Shown here: positions 1 to 8,501 of the stretch, piece after piece
How the letters are laid out: the number at the start of each line of letters is the position of its first letter
Numbering within the stretch: the stretch's first letter is position 1
Origin: Caballeronia sp. dw_276
Lineage (GTDB): Bacteria > Pseudomonadota > Gammaproteobacteria > Burkholderiales > Burkholderiaceae
NCBI RefSeq assembly: GCF_018449635.1
Contig: NZ_JAAVUV010000006.1
Span: 62,001 to 126,000, forward strand
Length of the DNA stretch: 64,000 nucleotides
Direction: 5' to 3'
The notes under the pieces: model-generated
Database searches by the model: none
What the model saw: the letters and a program-made list of their open reading frames with translations, nothing else
Told to the model about the DNA's origin: nothing
Translations under genes and position numbers: made by a program

Positions 1-1871
1 GTCCGCGTTATTTCCCGATCGTCGGCGGCCTGATCGGCGACATTCTCGGCGCACGCAATGGCCAGGCGCCGGTGAGCTGGCTGTCGGGCTTTGCGTGGGG
101 CAACGAAAGCATTTCGGTGCCGAAGTTCGATACGCCGAAAGAAGCCTACGACAAGACATACATCCTGACGGCAGGCGTTGGCGGCAGCTACGTCCTTAGC
201 GATCCTGACGGCATTGCAATCCTGAACGGCAAGGTCGGTCAGGAAGCAAACGGTTCGAGCGCACTCGGTCCTGTGAATCTGCTCGTTGAACAGATGAACG
301 GTGAACCGGGCGCGAAGTTCGAACTTTCGCGTGCATCGACGCTTGGCACGGTGGACGCCTTGCAAAAGCGCCTCACGGTGGCGGAAACGACGCTGCAGTC
401 GGGAATCATCGCGTTGAGCCTCGAAGGCCATGACGCGAAGCTGACCTCGCAGATCGTGAACAACATCGCGCGCCGCTTCGTTCAGCAGGATATGGACACG
501 CGTTCCGCCGAGGCCGGCAAGACGCTCGCGTTCCTCGAGCAACAGCTTCCGGAACTGCGTACGCAACTGGACCAGGCCGAGCAAAAGTACAACACCTTCC
601 GTAACAAGCAGGGCACGGTCGATCTCGGCGAAGAAAGCCGCTTGCTGCTCCAGCAAGTCGTCGATAACAAGACGAAGCTGATGGACCTGCAACAGCAACG
701 CGCCGAACTTTCGCAACGCTTCACGGCGAACCATCCGTCGGTCGCCGCGCTCGATGCGCAGATCGGTGCACTGCAAGCCGCGCAAGGTTCGTTGACCAAG
801 AATGTCTCCGTGCTGCCCGATACCGAGCAGACCGCGCTGCGTCTCTTGCGTGATGTCCGCGTGAACACCGAGCTCTACACGAACCTCTTGAACAGCGCGC
901 AGCAATTGCGCGTCGCCAAGGCGGGTCAGGTGGGCAACGTGCGTGTGGTCGATTTCGCCGAAGCTGCTGACGATCCTGTCCGTCCGAAGCGCCTGATCGT
1001 GATCCTGATCAGCCTGGGCACCGGCCTGGTGCTTGGCATCATCGTGGCGTTCATTCGCAAGTCGCTGTTCGGCGGCGTGGAGCGTCCGGAAGAAATCGAG
1101 AACCGTCTTGGCGTGCGTGTGTTCGCCATTGTTCCGCGCAGCAACCAGCAGCTTCGTCTGCAGCAGAAGGTGGGTTCGCGTAGTCAGGGCCTGCACGTGC
1201 TTGCCGCGACATCGCCGGAAGACGCCGCAGTAGAAGGCATTCGCGGACTGCGTACCTCGCTGCAACTGCAGATGGCCGACGCACGCAACAACGTGGTCAT
1301 GCTGACGGGTTCGCGTCCGGATGCCGGCAAGTCGTTCCTTTCGGTCAACCTGGCGACGCTGGTGGCATCGACACGCAAACGCGTGCTGCTGATCGACGGC
1401 GACATGCGCCGTGGCGACGTTCACTCGCATTTCGGCGTGCGCCATATGCCGGGTCTGTCCGATGTGCTGATGGGTTCGGATATCGAAGCGGCTCTTCTGC
1501 ACGACGTGCTGCCGGGCGTGGATTTGCTGACCAAGGGTTCGTTGCCCTCGCATCCGTCGGAATTGCTGATGAGCGATCGCATGCATGAAGTGCTGGAATT
1601 CCTCAAGCACAAGTACGACCTCGTGATCATCGATACCCCGCCGGTACTCGCCGTCACCGACGCCACCGTGATCGGCAAGCATGCTGGCACGAGCCTGCTG
1701 GTGGTGCGCCATGGCCGCAACCAGGTTGAAGAAATCGGAGAAACCATGAAGCGCCTGCAGCACGGTGGCGTGAACATGAAGGGCGTGCTTCTCACCGACG
1801 TGCCGCAATCGAAGCTGATGTCGGGCAGTTCCTATACCAACTACTACGGCTACGAGAGCATCCCTGAGTGA
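1..1871 (+). CDS. Polysaccharide co-polymerase / tyrosine autokinase (Wzc/BceF type), 5' end cut by window
   Basis: An inner-membrane chain-length regulator fused to a cytoplasmic BY-kinase, which controls polymerisation and export of a capsule or exopolysaccharide. The frame is open from base 3, so the true start and first membrane segment lie outside the window. The visible order is a periplasmic Wzz-like domain with a long coiled coil (about nt 480-900), a second membrane segment (about nt 990-1045) and then the kinase. The kinase has a Walker A motif GSRPDAGKS (nt 1308-1334), Walker A' LLIDGDM (about nt 1390) and Walker B LVIIDTPP (about nt 1620). The C-terminus is tyrosine-rich (YTNYYGYE), the usual autophosphorylation cluster. 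gmd follows 69 bases later on the same strand, so it heads the visible EPS run. Family assignment is firm; the exact polymer it serves is inferred from its neighbours. Confidence 0.93.
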   Translation, partial: PRYFPIVGGLIGDILGARNGQAPVSWLSGFAWGNESISVPKFDTPKEAYDKTYILTAGVGGSYVLSDPDGIAILNGKVGQEANGSSALGPVNLLVEQMNGEPGAKFELSRASTLGTVDALQKRLTVAETTLQSGIIALSLEGHDAKLTSQIVNNIARRFVQQDMDTRSAEAGKTLAFLEQQLPELRTQLDQAEQKYNTFRNKQGTVDLGEESRLLLQQVVDNKTKLMDLQQQRAELSQRFTANHPSVAALDAQIGALQAAQGSLTKNVSVLPDTEQTALRLLRDVRVNTELYTNLLNSAQQLRVAKAGQVGNVRVVDFAEAADDPVRPKRLIVILISLGTGLVLGIIVAFIRKSLFGGVERPEEIENRLGVRVFAIVPRSNQQLRLQQKVGSRSQGLHVLAATSPEDAAVEGIRGLRTSLQLQMADARNNVVMLTGSRPDAGKSFLSVNLATLVASTRKRVLLIDGDMRRGDVHSHFGVRHMPGLSDVLMGSDIEAALLHDVLPGVDLLTKGSLPSHPSELLMSDRMHEVLEFLKHKYDLVIIDTPPVLAVTDATVIGKHAGTSLLVVRHGRNQVEEIGETMKRLQHGGVNMKGVLLTDVPQSKLMSGSSYTNYYGYESIPE

Positions 1872-1940
1872 TGCCCTGGACACGATGACGCCGCGGCGCG
1901 CGGGACGCGCCACTTTCACGAGAAAGACGAGAGGCACAAG

Positions 1941-3059
1941 ATGAAACACAAGGTCGCTTTGATTACCGGCGTTACGGGACAGGACGGGTCCTATCTGGCC
2001 CAGTTGTTGTTGGAAAAAGGCTATGAGGTGCACGGCATCAAGCGTCGTAGCTCGCTCTTCAACACGGATCGCATCGACCATCTTTACAGCGATCCGCACG
2101 AGGACGGCCCGAAGCTGGTGTTGCACCACGGGGACCTGACGGATACGTCGAGCATCATGCACATCGTGCAGCGCACCGAGCCGGACGAGATCTACAACCT
2201 GGGCGCGCAGAGTCACGTGCAGGTGTCGTTCGAAGAGCCCGAATACACGGCGAATGCCGATGGCCTCGGCGCATTGCGCATCCTCGAAGCCGTCCGCATT
2301 CTTGGCATGGAAAAGAAGGCGCGGTTCTATCAAGCATCGACGTCGGAACTGTATGGCCTCGTGCAGGAATCGCCGCAACGCGAAACCACGCCTTTTTATC
2401 CGCGCAGCCCGTATGCAGCAGCGAAGCTCTATGCGTACTGGATGACGGTGAATTACCGCGAAGCGTATGGCATGTACGCATGCAACGGGATCTTGTTCAA
2501 TCACGAGTCGCCGGTGCGCGGCGAGACGTTCGTCACGCGCAAGATCACGCGCGCCATGGCGCGTATCGCGGTCGGCATGCAGGAAAACATGTATCTCGGC
2601 AATCTGTCGGCGCTGCGCGACTGGGGTCATGCGCGCGACTACGTCGAGATGCAATGGCTGATGCTGCAGCAGGACAAGCCGGAAGACTTCGTGATTGCAA
2701 CGGGCGAGCAGCACAGCGTGCGTGAGTTCGTGGTGCAGGCAGCGGCCGAGCTCGGCGTGCATCTGCGTTTCGAAGGCAAGGGCGTGGACGAAGTCGGGAT
2801 CGTGGATCGGGTTGAAGGACGCGAAACCAAACTCGTCAAGGGCGATGTGATCGTCCGTGTCGACCCGCGTTATTTCCGTCCCACTGAAGTTGAAACCCTG
2901 CTTGGCGACCCTTCGAAGGCGCACGCAAAACTAGGCTGGCGTCCCACGACGACTTTCTCCGCGCTCGTCAAGGAGATGGTCCGGTCGGATTACCAGATCG
3001 CACGCCGTGACGCCCTCGTCACGATGGCCGGATTCAAAGCCCTTGAACATCACGAGTAA
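1941..3059 (+). CDS. gmd: GDP-mannose 4,6-dehydratase
   Basis: Converts GDP-D-mannose to GDP-4-keto-6-deoxy-D-mannose, the branch point to GDP-L-fucose and GDP-D-rhamnose. It is an extended SDR of 372 residues, the usual length. The N-terminal NADP-binding loop reads GVTGQDGS, the active-site stretch is STSELYG, and the YxxxK pair lies in SPYAAAKLY. The ATG is preceded by a purine-rich GAGAGGCA. It lies between the tyrosine kinase and fcl, with only 7 bases to the latter, so the two enzymes are almost certainly co-transcribed. Mannose supply could come from the phosphomannomutase at 29.4 kb. Identification is very secure. Confidence 0.97.
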   Translation: MKHKVALITGVTGQDGSYLAQLLLEKGYEVHGIKRRSSLFNTDRIDHLYSDPHEDGPKLVLHHGDLTDTSSIMHIVQRTEPDEIYNLGAQSHVQVSFEEPEYTANADGLGALRILEAVRILGMEKKARFYQASTSELYGLVQESPQRETTPFYPRSPYAAAKLYAYWMTVNYREAYGMYACNGILFNHESPVRGETFVTRKITRAMARIAVGMQENMYLGNLSALRDWGHARDYVEMQWLMLQQDKPEDFVIATGEQHSVREFVVQAAAELGVHLRFEGKGVDEVGIVDRVEGRETKLVKGDVIVRVDPRYFRPTEVETLLGDPSKAHAKLGWRPTTTFSALVKEMVRSDYQIARRDALVTMAGFKALEHHE

Positions 3060-3066
3060 AAACATC

Positions 3067-4023
3067 ATGGACAAAAACGCACGCATTTTTGTAGCGGGTC
3101 ATCGGGGCATGGTGGGGTCCGCGCTGGTGCGCCGGCTCACCGACGCGGGGTATCGGAACATCATCACGCGCACGCGTTCGCAGCTCGACCTGACGGATCA
3201 GGTCGGGGTGAACATGTTCTTCGAGAAAGAGAGCATCGACGTGGTGATGCTCGCGGCCGCGAAGGTCGGCGGCATTCTCGCGAACTCGACGCTGCCGGCA
3301 TCGTTCATCTATGAAAACCTGACGATCGAAACCAACGTGATCCACGCGGCATGCCGCTGGAATGTTTCGAAACTGGTGTTCTTTGGTTCGTCTTGTATCT
3401 ATCCGAAGGCGTGTCCGCAGCCGATCAAGGAAGAGTACCTTCTGACCTCGGCGCTGGAACCGACCAACGAGGCGTATGCCATCGCGAAGATCGCGGGGTT
3501 GAAGCTTTGCGAGGCTTATAACCGTCAGTACGGTTGCAAGTTCATCTCGCTGATGCCGACCAACCTCTACGGTCCGAACGACAACTACGATCTGAAGAGC
3601 AGCCATGTTTTGCCGGCCCTGATCCGCAAGGCGCACGAAGCCAAGCTGAATGGCGAAAGCACGTTGACGGTATGGGGATCGGGCACGCCGCGCCGTGAAT
3701 TCCTGCACGTGGACGACCTTGCGGGCGCCTCCGTCTTCCTGATGGAAAGCGCACATGACGAAGGCGTGTTCAACGTGGGCGTGGGCGAAGACTTGTCCAT
3801 CCGCGAGTTGGCGGAAACGGTCTGCCGCGTTGTCGGCTTCGAAGGTGAGCTCGTGTTCGACGCGTCCAAACCGGACGGCACGATGAGAAAGCTGCTTGAC
3901 GTATCCAAGCTTGGCAACATGGGATGGCTTGCATCGACGGGGCTCGAGCAGGGCATTCGCGCGACCTATCAGGACTTCTTGCAGCACTACGAGACGCTGA
4001 GCCAGCAACCGGCTCACGCATGA
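3067..4023 (+). CDS. fcl: GDP-L-fucose synthase (GDP-4-keto-6-deoxymannose epimerase/reductase)
   Basis: Completes GDP-L-fucose synthesis from the Gmd product by 3,5-epimerisation and NADPH reduction. The 318-residue protein has the family NADP loop GHRGMVGSAL, an SSCIYP active-site serine region and the YxxxK pair in EAYAIAK. The reading frame extends upstream to 3007, but the ATG at 3067 matches the family N-terminus (MDKNARIFVAGH) and sits 7 bases after the gmd stop. Having Fcl rather than the Rmd-type reductase points to L-fucose, not D-rhamnose, in the polymer. The same gene pair (gmd-fcl) occurs in colanic acid clusters. Confidence 0.96.
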   Translation: MDKNARIFVAGHRGMVGSALVRRLTDAGYRNIITRTRSQLDLTDQVGVNMFFEKESIDVVMLAAAKVGGILANSTLPASFIYENLTIETNVIHAACRWNVSKLVFFGSSCIYPKACPQPIKEEYLLTSALEPTNEAYAIAKIAGLKLCEAYNRQYGCKFISLMPTNLYGPNDNYDLKSSHVLPALIRKAHEAKLNGESTLTVWGSGTPRREFLHVDDLAGASVFLMESAHDEGVFNVGVGEDLSIRELAETVCRVVGFEGELVFDASKPDGTMRKLLDVSKLGNMGWLASTGLEQGIRATYQDFLQHYETLSQQPAHA

Positions 4024-4080
4024 GGCCGGCGGTGCCTCATACCTCGTGAAGTACACGCTACCAATAGGGATAACTAGAAC

Positions 4081-5223
4081 ATGAACGCAACGGTCACCAT
4101 TTTCCATAATGTCGTCTGGTCGCGGCACAAAGGGGCTGTTTTGTCCGCGCTGCACAACATTTCAGGCTCGGGCTCGATCAAGTATTCGATGGTGCAGATC
4201 GCCGATACCGAGCATGACCGTGTCGGCTTTTCGGATGTGGATTATTCGTTCCATAGCTATCCGATGCGCAAGCTCTACAACGGTTGTTATGAAGACGTGC
4301 CGACCTGGCGCATGACGGCGCGCCTCACGTGGGAAGTGCTGAAAGCAAAGACGGATCTGGTCGTGCTGCCGGGTTATCACCGCCCCGAATACTGGGCGAT
4401 GATGGCCGCGTGCATCCTGACCGGCAAGCGTCGCGCCGTGTTCTGCGATTCCACGGGACGCGACCGGCCACGCAAGATGCTCACATCGATTCCGAAGCGC
4501 GTGTTCTTCTCGCTATGCGATGGTTATTTTGGCTTCGGCGAACGCAGCCGTGAATACCTGATGTCGCTCGGCGCGAAGCAGGAGAAGATTTTCATTCCCT
4601 GTCAGGCTGCGGCGCTACCGCGCTCATTTTCGCCTGAGCGCGCACTGTCGGACCGGATGCATTACCGCGCGGGATCGAAGCCTGTGTTTGTTTACGTAGG
4701 ACGCTTGTCGCCGGAGAAGGGCATTGGCACGTTGATCGACGCATTCCGTGGTTTGAAAGAACGTATTCCCGATGCCTCGCTGCGCATTGTCGGCACCGGA
4801 CCAATGGGCGACGAGCTCAAGGCCAAGGTGACGGACATGGGCCTCGCTGATTCGATTACGTTCCTCGGCAGCCTGCAGGACGAGCCGCTTTCGATCGAGT
4901 ACTTTAGCGCGACCTGCATGGTGTTGCCGAGCATGAGCGAGCCGTGGGGCCTGGTGGTCAACGAGGCGTTGAGTCACGGCTGTCCGTCGGTGGTGAGCGA
5001 GAGCTGCGGGTGTGTGCCGGAGCTGGTGATCGACGGTGTATCGGGTTACGCGTTTCCGGCCGGCGACGTGCCTGCCCTGCAACGCACGATGCTCAAGTCC
5101 ATCGAAGCATTTGCCGATACCGCCGGTTCGGCCAAGCGTTGCATGGACGTGATTCAGCGTTTCGACCCGCCTTCCGCGGCCGCAAACATTGCAAGGGGCT
5201 GCGCGATGATGCTCAGCGACTGA
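4081..5223 (+). CDS. Glycosyltransferase family 4
   Basis: A cytoplasmic, probably membrane-associated retaining glycosyltransferase of 380 residues that would add one sugar to the lipid-linked EPS unit. The C-terminal half has the GT4 signature: the FVYVGRLSPEKGI nucleotide-binding turn, then PSMSEPWGLVVNEALSHGCPSV, which carries the E-x7-E pair. The N-terminal half is less conserved, as expected for the acceptor domain. It lies 57 bases after fcl on the same strand, and a GC-rich hairpin separates it from the next gene. Donor and acceptor cannot be told from sequence; a fucosyltransferase role is possible only by position. Confidence 0.88.
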   Translation: MNATVTIFHNVVWSRHKGAVLSALHNISGSGSIKYSMVQIADTEHDRVGFSDVDYSFHSYPMRKLYNGCYEDVPTWRMTARLTWEVLKAKTDLVVLPGYHRPEYWAMMAACILTGKRRAVFCDSTGRDRPRKMLTSIPKRVFFSLCDGYFGFGERSREYLMSLGAKQEKIFIPCQAAALPRSFSPERALSDRMHYRAGSKPVFVYVGRLSPEKGIGTLIDAFRGLKERIPDASLRIVGTGPMGDELKAKVTDMGLADSITFLGSLQDEPLSIEYFSATCMVLPSMSEPWGLVVNEALSHGCPSVVSESCGCVPELVIDGVSGYAFPAGDVPALQRTMLKSIEAFADTAGSAKRCMDVIQRFDPPSAAANIARGCAMMLSD

Positions 5224-5276
5224 CTGCGCCAACCGCTTCCGGTTTCGATCCAACAACCAAGAGAGCCACGCATGGT

Positions 5277-5302
5277 CGCCCCGGCGCTTACGCGCCGGGG
5301 CG
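5277..5302 (+). terminator. Intergenic 11-bp perfect hairpin without U-tract
   Basis: CGCCCCGGCGC and its exact complement flank a 4-base loop TTAC. No run of T follows, so it is not a classic intrinsic terminator. It lies between two co-directional glycosyltransferase genes and could stabilise mRNA, attenuate read-through or be a partial terminator. Confidence 0.4.
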
Positions 5303-5373
5303 AGTCCCGTGAGTGATGTCTGGCATAAATCCGTTTCGCCGGCGCGCGTTAGTCCGGCGGAAGTGGAGGCAAG

Positions 5374-6708
5374 ATGAGAATCCTAATCTACGGGCTGAAT
5401 TACGCGCCCGAGTTGACGGGTACGGGCAAGTACACCGCCGAGATGGCGGAGACGCTGCAGCAGCACGGCCATGAAGTTCGTGTGGTGTGCGCGCCTCCGT
5501 ATTATCCGGAATGGAAAGTTGCCAAAGGTTATTCGGCATGGCGCAACGCGTGTGAAACGCGCAATCACGTGCGGATCTGGCGTGCGCCGTTGTGGGTGCC
5601 TGCACATCCGAGCGGTTTGAAACGCATGGTTCATCTTGCATCGTTTGCAATGGCCTCGCTGCCTGCGCTCATGAAGCAGACGTGGTGGCGCCCCGACGTG
5701 GTGATGACCATCGCGCCGACCATGCTCAACGCGCCTGCGGCATTGATGCTCGCGAAAATGACGGGCGCGTCTTCGTGGCTGCATATTCAGGATTTCGAAG
5801 TAGATGCAGCATTCGATCTGGGTCTGCTCAAGAGTGAACGTGCAGGGCGTATCGCGCGTTTCATGGAGCGTGCAATCCTCTGTCGCTTCGACATGGTGTC
5901 GACGATTTCCGACAAGATGATCGAACGCGCGATGACGAAGGGCGTGTTGCCGTCCCGGATGTTCCGCCTGCCCAACTGGGTCGACATCAGCGCAATCTAT
6001 CCGTTGCAGCGCGTGAACAAGTTTCGCGACGAACTCGCGATTCCGGAGAGCGCGAAAGTCGTTCTGTATTCCGGCAACATGGGATCGAAGCAGGGTATAG
6101 AAGTGCTTGCGGGTGCGGCGCACGCGCTCGCCAAACGCGAAGACATCACGTTTGTTTTTTGCGGCAATGGCGCGACCAAAGCCGATCTTCAAAAATCTTG
6201 CGAACATCTAAGCAATTGCAGGTTCATTCCGCTGCAGCCGGTCGAGCGCCTGAACGAACTGCTCAATCTCGCCGATATCCACGTGCTTCCGCAACGCGGT
6301 GACGCCGCTGATCTCGTGATGCCGTCCAAGCTCACAGGCATGTTTGCGAGCGGCCGTGTGGTGATCGCGATGGCGCGTCCGGGAACAGAGCTGCACAACG
6401 TGGTTTCATCGCGTGGGGTGGTCGTTCCGCCGGAGAATGTCGACGCGTTGGCGGCCGCCATAGAAGCGCTGGTGGCCAACCCGGAGCAACGTGCGGCGCT
6501 CGGAGCCGAGGGACGTGTGTTCGCGGAATTGCATCTGTCGCCGGCGTGGGTGCTGGGACGGCTCGATGACAAGCTGCGCATGCTCAGAGGAGAACGCGCC
6601 GGTCTGCGGACGGTGGAGCGCAAGGACGCAAAGGCGGGAAATCCGGCCGCTGCCTCGCCGAAGGCCAAGGCTGCGGTGAAACTCGTGGAGATCGAGAAGA
6701 TCGATTGA
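5374..6708 (+). CDS. wcaI: WcaI-like glycosyltransferase (colanic-acid-type GT4)
   Basis: Likely a fucosyl- or related transferase acting on the lipid-linked repeat unit at the cytoplasmic membrane face. The 444-residue product follows Escherichia coli WcaI closely by eye. The start GLNYAPELTGTGKYTAEMAE, the block APPYYPEWKV, the IQDFEVDAAFDLGLL stretch, NWVDIS, VLYSGNMGSKQGIE and the LPSKLT turn all have counterparts in that protein. The last 35 or so residues are a Lys/Ala-rich tail not typical of the family. It is followed by a good terminator, which closes the plus-strand run that starts with the kinase. The exact donor is not established. Confidence 0.88.
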   Translation: MRILIYGLNYAPELTGTGKYTAEMAETLQQHGHEVRVVCAPPYYPEWKVAKGYSAWRNACETRNHVRIWRAPLWVPAHPSGLKRMVHLASFAMASLPALMKQTWWRPDVVMTIAPTMLNAPAALMLAKMTGASSWLHIQDFEVDAAFDLGLLKSERAGRIARFMERAILCRFDMVSTISDKMIERAMTKGVLPSRMFRLPNWVDISAIYPLQRVNKFRDELAIPESAKVVLYSGNMGSKQGIEVLAGAAHALAKREDITFVFCGNGATKADLQKSCEHLSNCRFIPLQPVERLNELLNLADIHVLPQRGDAADLVMPSKLTGMFASGRVVIAMARPGTELHNVVSSRGVVVPPENVDALAAAIEALVANPEQRAALGAEGRVFAELHLSPAWVLGRLDDKLRMLRGERAGLRTVERKDAKAGNPAAASPKAKAAVKLVEIEKID

Positions 6709-6737
6709 AGCGAGGTAGAAGCGCAAGTTTGATTTGC

Positions 6738-6775
6738 AAGCCGCCCGATGCACTTGTGCCGGGCGGTTTTCTTTT
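6738..6775 (+). terminator. Rho-independent terminator after wcaI-like gene
   Basis: Stem CCGCCCG (6741-6747) pairs with CGGGCGG (6760-6766), followed by TTTTCTTTTG. It ends the kinase-gmd-fcl-GT-wcaI run. The minus-strand exported-protein gene ends just beyond, at 6790. Confidence 0.8.
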
Positions 6776-6789
6776 GCGCGGGCTCGACT

Positions 6790-7254
6790 TCAATACGGCG
6801 ACTTGTAGATTTCCAATGGCTTTTTCGCGACCTTCACGCCGTTCGCGCCATACACGGACTGCGCGGCGGTATCGGGCGTGGCAACGAGCTTGCCGTTCGC
6901 ATTCTGCACTCGCGCGCCGCGTTTCATCACGACCGTCCCAGGCTTGACGAACGATGCGTTGGTCTGTGCCGGGTCCGCGTTGTTGTTCATCATGGTCTCG
7001 GCCGACGTGGTGGCGGTGGCCGCCTTGGCGCCATTCTTCGCGCCCTTGCCATTGGCGTTCGGCGCTTGGCCGTAGGGATCGGCGTAGCCGGCATACGAGG
7101 ATGGGCCGCCCAGGAGCTTGTCTTCGGCAGCGTAGTCACGCGTGCCGGCATCGCCCGCGGCGGCATGTGCGGATGGCAACGCAGACCACGCTGCACCAGC
7201 AACAAGCATGGTCAGTACGCGATGTAACGCAAGCCGGCGAATAGATGATTTCAT
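6790..7254 (-). CDS. Small exported protein of unknown function in the EPS locus
   Basis: I do not recognise this 154-residue protein. The chosen ATG gives a textbook signal peptide: MKSSIRR, then a hydrophobic stretch ending ALPSAHA before AAGD. A start 8 codons upstream is possible but adds charged residues before the signal. The mature part is rich in Ala, Asn, Gly and Thr, with no cysteine, and looks largely disordered, so a periplasmic or secreted location is likely. It lies opposite in strand to the EPS genes, between wcaI-like and wcaF-like genes, and ends near the shared terminator. A structural or regulatory role in polymer export is conceivable but not shown. Confidence 0.7.
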   Translation of the reverse strand: MKSSIRRLALHRVLTMLVAGAAWSALPSAHAAAGDAGTRDYAAEDKLLGGPSSYAGYADPYGQAPNANGKGAKNGAKAATATTSAETMMNNNADPAQTNASFVKPGTVVMKRGARVQNANGKLVATPDTAAQSVYGANGVKVAKKPLEIYKSPY

Positions 7255-7504
7255 GACGCACTCCGATCTTTCTCTCAATATGAGGATTGATTGTTATCCC
7301 AAACTTGCTGCGCTGTCGAGCGGCTGGCACCCCTTGTTTCAAGGTAGCAAATCTTTCGCATCCGGGTCATGCAGATGCCGCCAAAAGTCTTTCCCTTGCG
7401 GCCATTAGTGGGCTGGCACACCAGAACAATCAGACGCATCGACCATAATCGTTTCATGCGGTGCTGCAATGCATTCGCCGCTACGGGCTCGGGGGCCGGC
7501 TAAC

Positions 7505-8155
7505 ATGCACAGAACAATCGACGAACATTGCATTGAAGAAGATGTCGCTCAGGATATCGTTCAGGAAGGCGCTCGCCATACCGCTGCGAATACGCAGGGC
7601 AACGACGTCCATGTGATCGACCTGAGTCTTGCTGGCAAAGGCAACTACGTAGCGAAACGCGGCACGTTCATCGAACTCGTGTGGTTCTTCCTCGAGGCCG
7701 CGATCATCAACAACAAGTTCATACCGGTGTCCGGCTTAAGGGTCTGGCTGCTGCGCCGCTTTGGCGCGCGCATTGGCTCCGGTTGCCGCATGCCGCATCC
7801 TATCCGCGTGAAGGCGCCCTGGAATCTGGAAGTGGGCGACAACTGCTGGTTTGGTGTGAACGCATGGATCTACAACCAGACATCGATTCGCATTGGCTCG
7901 AATGTCTGCATCTCACAAGACGCATTTCTCACCACCGGTTCACACGATCTCGCGACGAACATGGATTTGCATGTCAAGCCGATCGTGATCGAAGACGGTG
8001 TGTGGATTACATCGAAATGCGTCGTACAAATGGGCGTGACCATCGGCCGCTCGACAGTGGTGACGCCGCTGTCGGTGGTGCATCGGTCACTGGAAGCAGA
8101 GGGTGTATATGGCGGCAATCCGGTACGGTTTATCAGGAAGCGTTTCACCGCCTGA
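7505..8155 (+). CDS. wcaF: WcaF-like acetyltransferase (left-handed beta-helix)
   Basis: A predicted O-acetyltransferase that would decorate an EPS sugar using acetyl-CoA in the cytoplasm. The C-terminal two thirds carry hexapeptide-repeat spacing (IGSGCRM, VGDNCWFGVNAWI, IGSNVCISQDAFLTTGSHD, IEDGVWITSKCVVQMGVTIG). The catalytic-type His lies in TGSHD, and the C-terminus closes with the GNPVRFIRKR pattern seen in WcaF. The length of 216 residues is about 30 longer than E. coli WcaF because of an unusual acidic N-terminus. The ATG at 7505 was chosen; an in-frame ATG at 7469 also exists. It follows a 250-base gap after the divergent exported-protein gene, so it probably has its own promoter. 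Confidence 0.85.
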   Translation: MHRTIDEHCIEEDVAQDIVQEGARHTAANTQGNDVHVIDLSLAGKGNYVAKRGTFIELVWFFLEAAIINNKFIPVSGLRVWLLRRFGARIGSGCRMPHPIRVKAPWNLEVGDNCWFGVNAWIYNQTSIRIGSNVCISQDAFLTTGSHDLATNMDLHVKPIVIEDGVWITSKCVVQMGVTIGRSTVVTPLSVVHRSLEAEGVYGGNPVRFIRKRFTA

Positions 8156-8501
8156 GCCGAAACGGGGCCGTATTAAAGCATGGAGTTTTTCGCATGTGCC
8201 GCGCGCGACAGACCAGCGCGCTTTGGCCGCATGCGCCTTTATCTTGGCGGGTAACGCCGCGCGGGTGCAACGACTATTACACGCAGGCTGGGCTGGAATG
8301 TTCTCCTGACCGCACGTGGACTGGCCGGACTCGCGTAGTGTTTCGTTAGATGAAAGATGGACGGGTTCTGTCCAGGCGCCGGCGGCGCAGCGAACCGCGC
8401 GACGCGCCACGGCAGCGAAGCGTTTCTATAACGGGTGGCGACAGCGGATAAGCCTGCAGCACGATTAGGCGAACTGCTGCACACGAGAGGGAGCACGGGG
8501 A
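8156..8501. other. Intergenic region, 346 bases, no gene seen
   Basis: Between the wcaF-like and GMC oxidoreductase genes. Short frames here lack family resemblance. It should hold the oxidoreductase promoter, but I cannot point to a convincing -35/-10 pair or a sigma-54 match. The end carries the purine-rich GAGGGAG...GGGGA before the ATG at 8502. Confidence 0.6.

Noticed and set aside
3034..4155. 373-residue minus-strand frame opposite fcl
   Set aside because: Antisense shadow; fcl on the plus strand is unmistakable.
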